A DNA stretch of 41,568 bases from a virus: the IMG/VR virus record IMGVR_UViG_3300009684_001816, positions 1 through 41,568 of that record. One strand, given 5' to 3'. Positions 23,793-31,112 of the stretch are shown in pieces; the stretch's first letter is position 1; every line of letters begins with the position of its first letter. A model generated the notes under the pieces. The model saw only the letters and a list, made by a program, of their open reading frames with translations, was not told where the DNA came from and did no database searches. The translations under genes and the position numbers were made by a program.

Positions 23793-24254
23793 ATGAAACG
23801 TGGTGAAATGCTCGGGAAAATGCTTCTGATCGCAACGAACGCCCATGCTGGACAGTTTGATCGTGGCGGCGCTCCGTATATTCTCCATCCTCTTAAGGTT
23901 ATGCACTACCTCAAGAGCGAAGACGAAGAGCTTCAGTGCATCGCTCTCGGTCACGACGTTGTTGAGGACACTGACGTTACTTACGCTGAACTTCGTGAAG
24001 CTGGTATCAGTGATCGTGTAATCAATGGCATTGCTGCTCTCACAAAGCAGAAAGGCGAGACATACTTTGAGTATCAGTCGAAAGTATTCGCCAATACTGA
24101 TGCCATGAAGGTTAAATTGTGCGATCTGCGTCATAATACTGATATCCGTAGGTTGAAAGGTGTTACCGAGAAAGATATCGAGCGTATTGCCAAGTATCAG
24201 CGTTTCTATATGGAGATTCAGCTGGTCCTCAAAAAAGCTGAAAAAAGATGTTGA
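23793..24254 (+). CDS. SpoT/MESH1-type HD hydrolase
   Basis: The 153-residue protein matches the stand-alone HD domain of (p)ppGpp 3'-pyrophosphohydrolases. His18 lies in NAHAGQFDRGGAPYILHPL, His54-Asp55 in LGHDVVEDT, with Glu58/Asp59 next, and the distal Asp in KLCDLRHNTDI. There is no synthetase domain. Such enzymes remove the 3'-diphosphate of ppGpp and would blunt the host stringent response; some act on other nucleotides. Its TGA stop lies inside the -35 box of the next promoter. Confidence 0.88.
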   Translation: MKRGEMLGKMLLIATNAHAGQFDRGGAPYILHPLKVMHYLKSEDEELQCIALGHDVVEDTDVTYAELREAGISDRVINGIAALTKQKGETYFEYQSKVFANTDAMKVKLCDLRHNTDIRRLKGVTEKDIERIAKYQRFYMEIQLVLKKAEKRC

Positions 24255-24279
24255 CTTCTATCAAAAACTACGGTAGAAT
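24251..24279 (+). promoter_or_regulatory. Early promoter with ATGGTTGAAGAGG start
   Basis: TTGACT, 17 bases, TAGAAT, ATGTCT, then ATG at 24286. It is nearly identical to 22924 from -35 to the ribosome site. Confidence 0.9.
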
Positions 24280-24306
24280 ATGTCTATGGTTGAAGAGGAG
24301 ATGACT

Positions 24307-24669
24307 ATGTCTGGTATGAAGCTTCTGATGTCTGATAATCGCGGTGTTTATATTCCTCAGCATTTCGCCGAGCAATATAGTTCTGAATGGACTAACATTC
24401 GCCCCGAGAATCTCGAGATTATCATGACCGGTCCGCATCGCGAAGAATATTGGGATGCGTGGTCTGATGTATGTGATAATGCGGCATATACCGACTCTCA
24501 TGGTAATACGTGGAATCTTCATCAGGACGGTGATCTTTGGGCTGTATGCGAAAAACTCATGACCGATGAAGAGTATTATGGTTTCTACGGCGAGCACCGT
24601 AGCGATTTCGACTCTGATTCTCGGCTCGAAACTGATAACTGGTATGATACTTCGGAGGAATTGAAATGA
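24307..24669 (+). CDS. Acidic phage protein (120 aa), unknown
   Basis: The opening MSGMKLLMSDNRGVYIPQHFAE and the phrase REEYWDAWSDVCDNA recall small proteins in other phages without known function. The C-terminus is very acidic (HRSDFDSDSRLETDNWYD). I chose ATG 24307, 6 bases after GGAG; ATG 24301 and a leaderless ATG at 24286 are in the same frame. Confidence 0.7.
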   Translation: MSGMKLLMSDNRGVYIPQHFAEQYSSEWTNIRPENLEIIMTGPHREEYWDAWSDVCDNAAYTDSHGNTWNLHQDGDLWAVCEKLMTDEEYYGFYGEHRSDFDSDSRLETDNWYDTSEELK

Positions 24670-24920
24670 CTATGGATAAGGTTTTGCTAGCTCTTTATGA
24701 GCGTGAAGGTGCTTATCGTGCCGAATTGGCATTGGCTGCACCGGATTGGTATAATCCTCATGATTATGCTTCGGGTCACTGGCAGGGTCGTGTTGGTGTT
24801 CTTAAGCGAGAATTGGCTTGGATTGAAGCTCTTATCGATGAGATCCAGAAGCCTCATTCTAAGCCAGTCATCAAGAGCATCAGCAAAGAAAATATGGTTT
24901 TTTGGTCAGAACGTAACTGA
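24666..24920 (+). CDS. Small helical protein (84 aa), unknown
   Basis: Mostly helical: MDKVLLALYEREGAYRAELALAAPDW...WQGRVGVLKRELAWIEALIDEIQ. It overlaps the previous stop by 4 bases and has GGAGGA upstream. No family recognised. Confidence 0.68.
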   Translation: MTMDKVLLALYEREGAYRAELALAAPDWYNPHDYASGHWQGRVGVLKRELAWIEALIDEIQKPHSKPVIKSISKENMVFWSERN

Positions 24921-24924
24921 GGAA

Positions 24925-25152
24925 ATGATGATGCTTAATCTTACGAAACTGGACGAAGTCCAAGTTGCCGAGATTCTAGAAGCAAACGGATATAACTCCG
25001 ACGGAATTCTTGACGCCGAATACCTTAGAACGAATGATCGTGGCGATGCAGTTTATAAAACTCTTTGGCACGACGACAATTCAAATGAATTTGGTTCGTC
25101 GCATGTATACCTTCGTTATATGGTCAATGGTACTATCTGGGCTGAATACTAG
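24925..25152 (+). CDS. Small protein (75 aa), unknown
   Basis: Three ATGs open the frame (24925, 24928, 24931); the last is best spaced from GAGG. An acidic N-terminal helix (LDEVQVAEILEANGYN) is followed by a Tyr-rich beta-type C-terminus (SSHVYLRYMVNGTIWAEY). It follows the 84-aa gene by 4 bases. No family recognised. Confidence 0.65.
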   Translation: MMMLNLTKLDEVQVAEILEANGYNSDGILDAEYLRTNDRGDAVYKTLWHDDNSNEFGSSHVYLRYMVNGTIWAEY

Positions 25153-25162
25153 GAGAAATCAA

Positions 25163-25324
25163 ATGCGTTTCATTATCAAGGTTATCAAAGACCGTAAAAC
25201 TGTTAACATTTACAAGTTTGACGATTATATTGACGCAATGGATATGCTCGATATTCTTGAGCGTAAGTCTCTTAAGAATGGCACATATGTCGAATTCCGA
25301 GACATGAAGCCATTTTGCGAGTAA
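25163..25324 (+). CDS. Small protein (53 aa), unknown
   Basis: MRFIIKVIKDRKTVNIYKFDDYIDAMDMLDILERK reads as a small beta-alpha unit. The AGGAG site overlaps the previous stop codon. It is last in the operon started at 24251. No family recognised. Confidence 0.65.
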   Translation: MRFIIKVIKDRKTVNIYKFDDYIDAMDMLDILERKSLKNGTYVEFRDMKPFCE

Positions 25325-25366
25325 CGAACGTAACTCATTTCGAAACAATCGTATCGCCGATTAGGC

Positions 25367-25395
25367 TTGACTTCTACCCTGTGATGGGGTAGAAT
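25367..25395 (+). promoter_or_regulatory. Early promoter with ATGGTTG start
   Basis: TTGACT, 17 bases, TAGAAT, ATGTCT, ATG at 25402. The start-site ATG opens a three-codon frame (MVG-stop) before the ribosome site. Upstream at 25322-25365 is the recurrent intergenic element. Confidence 0.9.
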
Positions 25396-25424
25396 ATGTC
25401 TATGGTTGGTTGAAAGGAAATGAA

Positions 25425-25589
25425 ATGTCTGACTATGTCTGGGGCTCTTACACTCTTACCGTTTCCAAAAACGGCGTCCTCGTTAAGACCGTTGAGTATA
25501 CGGGAATGAGCGGAACGGCGATGATGGACGAAGCTCACTACCTTCGTTTCCAGTATCCGGCATCCGATGGGTTCACCATCGATTGGTGA
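25425..25589 (+). CDS. Small beta-type protein (54 aa), unknown
   Basis: MSDYVWGSYTLTVSKNGVLVKTVEYTGMSG...FQYPASDGFTIDW reads as a small beta domain. AAAGGA lies 8 bases before the ATG. It is alone between two promoters. No family recognised. Confidence 0.68.
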   Translation: MSDYVWGSYTLTVSKNGVLVKTVEYTGMSGTAMMDEAHYLRFQYPASDGFTIDW

Positions 25590-25598
25590 AATGAGCTG

Positions 25599-25627
25599 TT
25601 GACTTCTATCAAAAACTACGGTATACT
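25599..25627 (+). promoter_or_regulatory. Early promoter of the AAA+ gene
   Basis: TTGACT, 17 bases, TATACT. From -35 to the -10 it is almost identical to 24251, but the start region (CAATTCAATAGGAG) differs. Confidence 0.9.
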
Positions 25628-25655
25628 ATCTGTACAATTCAATAGGAGATAAAAT

Positions 25656-26513
25656 ATGCCTCGTGGTGTCCCTTCCAATGGTTTCCGTGCTCCTCGTCGT
25701 TCGGCGGCTGAGAAGCTTTCCGCTGTTAAGGTGTCTTACGCCGCTCCGGTCTCTAATGAAACTGACGCCGAGATTGAAGCTCGGCTTGGCGAGCGTTTCG
25801 AAATTCTTGATGTGCTTGCCGAAGCTTGTACGGTCGGTAATGCTCGCGCTCTTATCGTTTCTGGTCCGGCTGGTCTCGGCAAGTCTTATACGATCGAAAA
25901 GCGTCTTAATGAGTGGGATCCGAACGAGATTAATCATACTATCGTGAAAGGCTACGTTCGTGCGACTGGCCTCGTCAAGCTTCTGTATCAGTATCGTGAA
26001 GCTGGCCAGGTTATTGTTTTCGACGATGCCGATAGCATTTTCTTTGACGATGTCTCGCTCAATCTCCTTAAGGCAGTTTGCGATACTACCGAGCGTCGTC
26101 GTGTTTCTTGGCTTTCCGAAGGTAAGCTGGTTGACGAGGAAACTGCTATTCTTATTCCCCGTTCGTTTGACTTTGATGGCACCATTATCTTTATCACGAA
26201 TATGGATATGGACGCCATGATTGACCGTGGCCATAAGCTTGCTCCGCATCTTACGGCTCTGGTTTCGCGTAGCCATTATATTGATTTGTCCCTCAAATCC
26301 AAGCGTGACTATCTTATCCGTATTCGCCAAGTCATAAAGCAAGGTCTGCTAGATAATCTTACGGTTTCTGAGCGCAAAGATGTTATTGCTTTCATTGAGA
26401 AAAACCATGAGAAACTCCGCGAGCTTTCGCTTCGTATGGCTTTGAAACTCGGCGCTCTTCGTAAAAACAATGCTAATTGGGAACGTCTTGCTAAGGTTAC
26501 CTGCTGTAGGTAA
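25656..26513 (+). CDS. AAA+ ATPase, possibly C-terminally altered
   Basis: Walker A is GPAGLGKSY (residues 70-78) and Walker B VIVFDDAD (119-126). FIITNMD-type sensor 1 (IIFITNMDMDAM) and RSHYIDLSLKSKRDYLIRIRQV, a sensor 2-like helical region, follow. The N-terminal 35 residues are basic and may be disordered. AAA+ proteins of this size in phages are usually of unknown role, acting on protein or DNA complexes. The codons are more G+C-rich than the late genes. The end, LAKVTCCR, overlaps 17 bases of the convergent homing-type gene, and the last residues may have been changed by its arrival. Confidence 0.85.
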   Translation: MPRGVPSNGFRAPRRSAAEKLSAVKVSYAAPVSNETDAEIEARLGERFEILDVLAEACTVGNARALIVSGPAGLGKSYTIEKRLNEWDPNEINHTIVKGYVRATGLVKLLYQYREAGQVIVFDDADSIFFDDVSLNLLKAVCDTTERRRVSWLSEGKLVDEETAILIPRSFDFDGTIIFITNMDMDAMIDRGHKLAPHLTALVSRSHYIDLSLKSKRDYLIRIRQVIKQGLLDNLTVSERKDVIAFIEKNHEKLRELSLRMALKLGALRKNNANWERLAKVTCCR

Positions 26514-26874
26514 ACACTAATCCACCGACAGTTTTTTGTTTACCTTTAAGGTGATGTGATAAATTTTGTCTCAGTATATTGGGATATTTTCTTATCACAT
26601 CACCACCACTTGCAAAATGTTCTCCAGTATTTACACAGTATAATGGTTTAGAATTGGGATGTTTTTCGCCACGCATATTGATCGGCTTTCCCTTTTTAGC
26701 TTTAGAGATAGCTAATCCTCTTTCCGGAGGAGCTTTTCCGAGAGTATACGTTTTGCCGATATTCCATGGAATACGGTTCCAGTTAGTAGCAATTTTAAAA
26801 ACAAATTCATTATTAACGAGATGAGGCGTCGGATTAATACCGAGAGCTTCGGCGATTGGGTCATAAATATCCAT
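26497..26874 (-). CDS. Homing-endonuclease-like protein lacking a nuclease domain
   Basis: NRIPWNIGKTYTLGKAPP and KAKKGK...RGEKHPNSK look like NUMOD3-type motifs. PLYCVNTGEHFASGGDVIRKYPNILRQNLSHHLKGKQKTVGGLVFTYSR is a NUMOD1/IENR1-like helix-turn-helix. Both are DNA-binding modules of GIY-YIG and HNH homing enzymes. At 125 residues no catalytic GIY-YIG or HNH motif remains, so it is either a remnant or a DNA-binding protein. It is the only minus-strand gene in the early plus-strand block, which suits a mobile intruder. Confidence 0.78.
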   Translation of the reverse strand: MDIYDPIAEALGINPTPHLVNNEFVFKIATNWNRIPWNIGKTYTLGKAPPERGLAISKAKKGKPINMRGEKHPNSKPLYCVNTGEHFASGGDVIRKYPNILRQNLSHHLKGKQKTVGGLVFTYSR

Positions 26875-26950
26875 TAGCTGGATCCTTTCTGTTGTTTCAT
26901 CTAGAGCCTATGGGGATTGCCGTCCCGCGATAGGCATTTGTATTTAGTAC

Positions 26951-26979
26951 TTGACTTCCTGTATGTGGTGTGGTATAAT
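26951..26979 (+). promoter_or_regulatory. Early promoter with ATGGTTG start
   Basis: TTGACT, 17 bases, TATAAT, TCGTTT, ATG at 26986, which opens a four-codon frame (MVGR-stop) covering the GGGAGG ribosome site of the SWIM gene. Confidence 0.9.
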
Positions 26980-27004
26980 TCGTTTATGGTTGGGAGGTAA
27001 TAAT

Positions 27005-27379
27005 ATGCGTCTCCAGGTTCGTGTTAGAAATTCTATGTATGAGCGTCGTTCTTTCTACGCTTATCCTATTCCGGAATTCCTCACGTTCACTGGGGACGTA
27101 TACCCACGCCCAAGCTGGGTTAAGGACGATCAGTTCTGTCTTACCACGGGTAATCCGCAATTTCCTTTCCGTGTTATCGATAAAGATAGGATCGTCGACG
27201 GGTATGAGTTAGGCGTCGACGCTACGCCAAAAGCGTTCAACCCACAATCATATATCGTTCAAGGCGCCAAGTCAAGCTACGTAGTGACACGAGACGCCGG
27301 AGATAAGCTTTCCTGTAACTGCACTGGTTTCTCGTACCGTCGTACGTGTAGCCACGTCAAGGAAATCGCCGCCAGATAA
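27005..27379 (+). CDS. SWIM zinc-finger protein (124 aa)
   Basis: The C-terminal third has the SWIM pattern: YVVTRDAGDKLSCNCTGFSYRRTCSHVKEI, with Cys104-x-Cys106 and Cys115-x-His117 as zinc ligands. SWIM domains bind DNA or protein partners, often with recombination or ubiquitin-like machineries. The N-terminal part (VRNSMYERRSFYAYPIPEF...FPFRVIDKDRIV) resembles phage proteins I have seen with the same ending. Function unknown. Confidence 0.85.
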   Translation: MRLQVRVRNSMYERRSFYAYPIPEFLTFTGDVYPRPSWVKDDQFCLTTGNPQFPFRVIDKDRIVDGYELGVDATPKAFNPQSYIVQGAKSSYVVTRDAGDKLSCNCTGFSYRRTCSHVKEIAAR

Positions 27380-27382
27380 GTG

Positions 27383-27411
27383 TTGACTTGATATCAAAAG
27401 AGGAGTATAAT
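27383..27411 (+). promoter_or_regulatory. Early promoter with ATGGTTG start
   Basis: TTGACT, 17 bases, TATAAT, ATGTTT, ATG at 27418, in frame with the gene start at 27439. Confidence 0.9.
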
Positions 27412-27438
27412 ATGTTTATGGTTGGAGAGGTCGCTGAT

Positions 27439-27756
27439 ATGAATGATACAGTTTTCGCTTCGGCAATGGATATGATCCAGTCGATAAACAACATGGTTCA
27501 AAATTTCACTGATATTATGACAGTAGTGAAGGCCGAGGAGCTCGGTCTTGATCGTCGTTGTGGCGCTCTTTATATCAGCAATGACTGCATTGCTGTTCCT
27601 AAGCATCGCGATAATTCACTTCAGTATTACGGTGGTTTCGAATATGTCGATAAGGATTATCGCACCGAGGTAGGCGATTGGGTTTTCTATTTCGATGAAG
27701 ATAGTCGTGTCAGAGAACACCTTCATACTTTCCAAACTCGTGGCGAAGCTGTATGA
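27439..27756 (+). CDS. Conserved small phage protein (105 aa)
   Basis: The second half, CGALYISNDCIAVPKHRDNSLQYYGGFEYVDKDY...GDWVFYFDEDSRV, recalls a phage family with a YYGGFEYV motif and no known function. The N-terminal half is a hydrophobic helix rich in Met. The start follows GGAGAGG by 8 bases. It begins an eleven-gene-plus polycistron with ATGA-type overlaps running to about 30502. Confidence 0.72.
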   Translation: MNDTVFASAMDMIQSINNMVQNFTDIMTVVKAEELGLDRRCGALYISNDCIAVPKHRDNSLQYYGGFEYVDKDYRTEVGDWVFYFDEDSRVREHLHTFQTRGEAV

Positions 27757-27959
27757 ATAGGGAAGAGCGTGACGCCTACTTCATGGGGCGAACGGCCATG
27801 GAGTTTGGTGATTTTCGCCATGATAAGTATCCCGGTAATCCATACAATAACATTATATCTCCCATTCTGTTCGTTGCATGGGAGATAGGTTTCAATGACG
27901 CTCTTGACGAGCAAATCGAGATTGATAACGGAATCAACGATATTATCAAGGATCTGTGA
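27753..27959 (+). CDS. RMF/CrpP-like mini-protein (68 aa)
   Basis: AYFMGRTAMEFG...PGNPYNN...FVAWEIGFNDALDE has the G-x-x-A...NPY...W-x-x-G-F layout of RMF/CrpP-like proteins, although more weakly than the 58-aa protein at 22980. The start overlaps the previous stop (ATGA). Function inferred only. Confidence 0.55.
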   Translation: MNREERDAYFMGRTAMEFGDFRHDKYPGNPYNNIISPILFVAWEIGFNDALDEQIEIDNGINDIIKDL

Positions 27960-27960
27960 T

Positions 27961-28236
27961 ATGATGAAGATCGATGAATATGACTTTGAGAATACTGCCC
28001 GTGCGGTATATATCATGAATGAATCTGCCCGTGAGCGTCATGCTACCTGGGAAGATCTCCGTGAGTTTATGATTGAGATGGCCAATGCATATTGTTATGC
28101 GTCAAACTCTTTCTCGACTGGTGGCTTCTGCCTTACTGCCTACGATACTAGCGGCGATTATACTCGGGCGTGTCGAGCGTCGGTTAGTGGGTTTCTGGCG
28201 CTTCGATATCTTGAAAAGGAAACTGCAGATGTTTAA
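27961..28236 (+). CDS. Small protein (91 aa), unknown
   Basis: The N-terminal helix (YDFENTARAVYIMNESARERHATWEDLREFMIEMANAYCYA) is followed by a Ser/Gly-rich C-terminal half. It starts 1 base after the previous stop. No family recognised. Confidence 0.62.
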   Translation: MMKIDEYDFENTARAVYIMNESARERHATWEDLREFMIEMANAYCYASNSFSTGGFCLTAYDTSGDYTRACRASVSGFLALRYLEKETADV

Positions 28237-28441
28237 TTCATTTATTACTGGACTATTTGATTTCATTATCGGGGCCACTGCCTTTGGCATTATATTCTTT
28301 TTTGTTCAATATGTCTCATACCTTAACAGTATTAGAATGACCGAGATTGAGCATGCGGTGGGTGTGGTATTGCTTTTCCTATTGATTGCCAATTTTATGT
28401 TTATTGGCTCGAAAATTCGGAGAGGAATTTGCAATGAATAA
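28229..28441 (+). CDS. Two-span membrane protein (70 aa)
   Basis: Membrane spans ITGLFDFIIGATAFGIIFFFVQYV and AVGVVLLFLLIANFMFIGS are followed by a basic end (KIRRGI). AAAGGA precedes the start, which overlaps the previous gene by 8 bases. Function unknown. Confidence 0.7.
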   Translation: MFNSFITGLFDFIIGATAFGIIFFFVQYVSYLNSIRMTEIEHAVGVVLLFLLIANFMFIGSKIRRGICNE

Positions 28442-28682
28442 GTTGTATATCAATCTTGCGGATAAGGCAGGATTTAATATTGAAAGTGGTGAGATATATG
28501 GTGATGTGTCAGAGCCAATCAACGATGAGCTAATGGCATATACCGAGCTAGTTCTTCAAGAGTGTCTAGATATTATGCTGAATGAGTTGATGAATACTAA
28601 TTCGCTCATGTCAATGCCACCACAGAGTTCTGCTATTTGGAATGCTCGTAATGAGATTAAGGCACGTTTTGGAGTTGAATGA
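28434..28682 (+). CDS. Small protein (82 aa), unknown
   Basis: A short beta opening (MNKLYINLADKAGFNIESGEIYG) is followed by an acidic helix with many Met and Leu. GGAGAGGAA precedes the start. No family recognised. Confidence 0.65.
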   Translation: MNKLYINLADKAGFNIESGEIYGDVSEPINDELMAYTELVLQECLDIMLNELMNTNSLMSMPPQSSAIWNARNEIKARFGVE

Positions 28683-28978
28683 TGACTAAGATCGTATATA
28701 ATTCATGCTATGGTGGTTTCGGACTTTCTGAAAAGGCCATCAATCGATATTGGGAATTGAAGGGCGAAAAGGGTCCGGAATACTGGTATACTGGTGATCT
28801 TGACCGCACAGATCCTATTCTTGTTCAGGTAGTTGAAGAGCTCGGTGCCGAGGCTGATACTGGCTTTTCTAATCTTCAAATCGTAGAGTTAGAGGCTGGC
28901 ACCCGATATCGTATTGAGGAGTATGATGGGTATGAATCTATCGAAACTGAGGATGATATGTATTGGAGAGTGGCATGA
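28679..28978 (+). CDS. Conserved small phage protein (99 aa)
   Basis: KIVYNSCYGGFGLSEKAINRY, DRTDPILVQVVEELG and TRYRIEEYDGYESIET match a protein widespread in tailed phages and known to me only as hypothetical. Two ATGs (28679, 28682) open the frame. It overlaps the next gene by 4 bases. Confidence 0.85.
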   Translation: MMTKIVYNSCYGGFGLSEKAINRYWELKGEKGPEYWYTGDLDRTDPILVQVVEELGAEADTGFSNLQIVELEAGTRYRIEEYDGYESIETEDDMYWRVA

Positions 28979-29211
28979 CTGATATTGTGGAAAAGCTGCG
29001 CGAAGGTGCAGATTATGAACATGACACTGTTGTTATGGAGGAAGCCGCCGACGAGATTGAGCGGCTGCGGGCGGAGATCGCGCACGACCGCGATCAAAGG
29101 CTCGCGGCTGTTGTCGCGGTGGTCAGGCAGTGTGAAACTACGCTCGGTCTGCCCGGCTGGTTTAAAGACAAGATCCTCGCAGCTTTCGCTAAGGAGCCTG
29201 TCAATGACTGA
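28975..29211 (+). CDS. Small coiled-coil protein with G+C-rich centre (78 aa)
   Basis: MTDIVEKLREGADY...EEAADEIERLRAEIAHDRDQRLAAVVAVVRQCE is a pattern common in phages and prophages of proteobacteria. Bases 29040-29150 are clearly richer in G+C than the neighbours, with codons such as CGG, GCG and CTG, which suggests recent transfer from a G+C-rich genome. Function unknown. Confidence 0.72.
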   Translation: MTDIVEKLREGADYEHDTVVMEEAADEIERLRAEIAHDRDQRLAAVVAVVRQCETTLGLPGWFKDKILAAFAKEPVND

Positions 29212-29581
29212 CGAAATGTGTCCACAGTCAGATAACTGTGCTATTCATCTTATCGCAGCGGCAAGTAAGATAGAGCTTTTACAGGAACAAACAAACTCGG
29301 CATATACTGAGCGTAATCGTTTGGTAGCTTTCATTGCGAGTTTATATCCTTCGGGTATTAAGAAGACAGATATTCCTGAATGGGATAAAGAGTGGCACGG
29401 CTGCGTATATATTGATCTACCGACTGGTCAGGCGTCATGGCATTATCATGACAGTGAGGCATGGATGTTTACGCATTTGCCACGATATGAAGGCGAGTGG
29501 GACGGTCATACTACCGAAGAGAAATATGATAGGGTTGCCGCTCTAGAGCTTAGACATATTATGGAGAAAATTAATGATTGA
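29204..29581 (+). CDS. Conserved phage protein (125 aa)
   Basis: WHGCVYIDLPTGQASWHYHDSEAWMFTHLPRYEGEWDGHTTEEKYDRV is a conserved block seen in many phage and prophage proteins without known function. The N-terminal 50 residues form a helix with Cys5 and Cys12. It overlaps both neighbours by 8 bases. Confidence 0.82.
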   Translation: MTDEMCPQSDNCAIHLIAAASKIELLQEQTNSAYTERNRLVAFIASLYPSGIKKTDIPEWDKEWHGCVYIDLPTGQASWHYHDSEAWMFTHLPRYEGEWDGHTTEEKYDRVAALELRHIMEKIND

Positions 29582-29681
29582 ATATATCAGTTTGCTTATC
29601 ATGGCCCCATTTGTGGTAATGGCTTGGGTTGCTGCAGTTGTCGTTTGTCGCTTGGCTTGGAAAGACTTTTTCAATGATTGA
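29574..29681 (+). CDS. Single-span membrane peptide (35 aa)
   Basis: MIEYISLLIMAPFVVMAWVAAVVVCRLAWKDFFND is one membrane span with a short basic/acidic end. GGAG lies 9 bases before the ATG. It overlaps both neighbours by 8 bases, which supports real translation. Confidence 0.62.
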   Translation: MIEYISLLIMAPFVVMAWVAAVVVCRLAWKDFFND

Positions 29682-30018
29682 TATTAATAAGACATATCGT
29701 ACCCGTGATGGGCGACAGGTCCGTATCTATTCGACTGATGGTGGTGGTATCTACCCAATTCATGGTGCAATCCTTGATAAGGTTTTACCTGGGTGGTTTT
29801 TGGCAACATGGGATATAAATGGTTATTCGCTCAGAGGGAATAAAGAATTCGCAGACCTTATCGAAGTGAAGCCACGTATTAAGCGGACGGTGTGGCTCAA
29901 CATCTACAAGGGCGAAGGTCACCCTACGACAAAAGAAGAGGCGGACCGGCAAGCTGCAAAAACCCGCATCGCTTGCATCAAGGTTGAGATCGACTGTGAA
30001 GAAGGACATGGGCTGTGA
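29674..30018 (+). CDS. Paralogous small protein A (114 aa)
   Basis: It shares with the next gene the start MIDxNKxY, a D/G-rich strand region, a W near residue 42-50, the block K-x-x-I-K-x-x-x-W-x-x-x-Y-x-x-G, and an ending V-K-V-E. The two are a tandem duplication. This copy has an extra Lys/Arg insertion (HPTTKEEADRQAAKTRIA). Function unknown. Confidence 0.72.
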   Translation: MIDINKTYRTRDGRQVRIYSTDGGGIYPIHGAILDKVLPGWFLATWDINGYSLRGNKEFADLIEVKPRIKRTVWLNIYKGEGHPTTKEEADRQAAKTRIACIKVEIDCEEGHGL

Positions 30019-30359
30019 TTGATCTTAATAAGAAGTATACAATTGTCGGTAACACCGACGCTGAGGTTAAGTTGTCTCATATTGATGGTAATATCGTTTA
30101 TGGGTATTACCATACTGATGACGATTGGCAATCTTGTAAGTGGAATTTGGTTGATGGTGTTTGTATTGCATGGCGTAACAATTGGAGAGGTGATACCTCG
30201 TATGATCTAGTCCCAGCCAAAACTAAGATTAAGAAGGATATCTGGATTAGTCTCTATCCTAATGGCGTTATGGTAGTTCATACTAATGATCCTCTGAGGG
30301 GATATAATTTACATCCTCCTCTGGATACTGTTAATGTTAAAGTGGAGTTTAATGTATGA
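30015..30359 (+). CDS. Paralogous small protein B (114 aa), GTG start
   Basis: Second copy of the tandem pair. The GTG start overlaps the TGA of copy A (GTGA). The beta-rich N-terminal half (YTIVGNTDAEVKLSHIDGNIVYGYYHTDDDW) and IKKDIWISLYPNGVMVV match copy A in layout. Function unknown. Confidence 0.72.
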   Translation: MIDLNKKYTIVGNTDAEVKLSHIDGNIVYGYYHTDDDWQSCKWNLVDGVCIAWRNNWRGDTSYDLVPAKTKIKKDIWISLYPNGVMVVHTNDPLRGYNLHPPLDTVNVKVEFNV

Positions 30360-30502
30360 TCGATATCGTACTCACCATTCACATTATAATGGCTGTTGCT
30401 ATTCTTTGGCTAGTATACTTCATTGGGGAATTCTTCTTTGATGTATACAGAGAGACCAGCTTTCCGACCAACTCCGTTACCAATAAGCCGGACCAACATT
30501 AG
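30356..30502 (+). CDS. Single-span membrane protein (48 aa)
   Basis: One span (MIDIVLTIHIIMAVAILWLVYFIGEFFF) is followed by a polar tail ending TNKPDQH. It overlaps copy B by 4 bases and is the last gene of the polycistron. Function unknown. Confidence 0.62.
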   Translation: MIDIVLTIHIIMAVAILWLVYFIGEFFFDVYRETSFPTNSVTNKPDQH

Positions 30503-30525
30503 TGACCAACGAAAATAACTAACAC

Positions 30526-30756
30526 ATGGCACATATAACCAAAACATCATTATATACTGGTAAGGTAAGAACACTAAGAATACCACAGTATGAGGATATT
30601 GACTTTGAGCGTCGATATCTTATGTGGAGGCGTGGTGAGTTTACCATTGAGGAAGTATTCCCTGATCTGAGTAGAATGGCGCTGGAGTTTATTAGGACTG
30701 GCGCTACCAAGGAGGAGTTAGAGGAGTTGGAGCCATTCGGCGATGGGAAAACGTAG
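30526..30756 (+). CDS. Conserved small phage protein (76 aa)
   Basis: DFERRYLMWRRGEFTIEEVFPDLSRMALEFIRTGATKEE is a short helical phage family I recognise without function. The ribosome site is poor (no clear GGAG), so expression may be low or coupled. It follows the 48-aa gene by 23 bases. Confidence 0.7.
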   Translation: MAHITKTSLYTGKVRTLRIPQYEDIDFERRYLMWRRGEFTIEEVFPDLSRMALEFIRTGATKEELEELEPFGDGKT

Positions 30757-31112
30757 GCGTAGGAAAACCTTCGGCGATTGGTAAATCGTGTTAATATGTG
30801 TGGTAATGATTAATTTTTATAATCGATTTAAATCCTTAATAATTAAATGTGAGCGTGGTTTGATCGTTATGGATTTGTGTCGAGAGGTGTCGCTCGTCGT
30901 GGGTCGTGTCGCTCGATTTGTGCCATCGCACGAGATAGTGCTCGTCGCACATTTCAGTCGGTGCCGCACGTCTCGTGCTGTGTCGCGCTGATCGGGCGGA
31001 GCCTCAGATTTAAGGCTGAATTATAAGTATACCTCAACAGGGCAGAAAGTCAAGCTATATTCGACGAAACGAACGTAACGGTAATCGATACAAACGTATC
31101 GCATTATATGGC
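30757..31112. other. Gene-free block with G+C-rich iterations and leftward promoter
   Basis: I see no convincing gene here. Bases 30880-31010 are much richer in G+C than the surroundings, with repeated TCG-rich words: GTGTCGCTCG at 30887-30896 and again at 30906-30915, and GCAC/GTGC pairs at 30928-30950. A minus-strand promoter at 31026-31053 would transcribe it leftward. Two short frames (plus 30788-30991 and minus 30836-30952) lack ribosome sites. A structured RNA, origin or decoy site is possible. Confidence 0.5.
31026..31053 (-). promoter_or_regulatory. Leftward promoter with no gene behind it
   Basis: Minus strand TTGACT (31053-31048), 16 bases, TATACT (31031-31026), preceded by the GAGG found in the other promoters. 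It points into the G+C-rich gene-free block. Confidence 0.75.

Noticed and set aside
30836-30952. 38-codon minus-strand frame downstream of the 31026 promoter
   Set aside because: No Shine-Dalgarno sequence and no recognisable protein pattern. An RNA role is at least as likely.
30788-30991. 67-codon plus-strand frame in the gene-free block
   Set aside because: No ribosome site, and codon use is unlike that of neighbours. The G+C-rich iterations explain the open frame.
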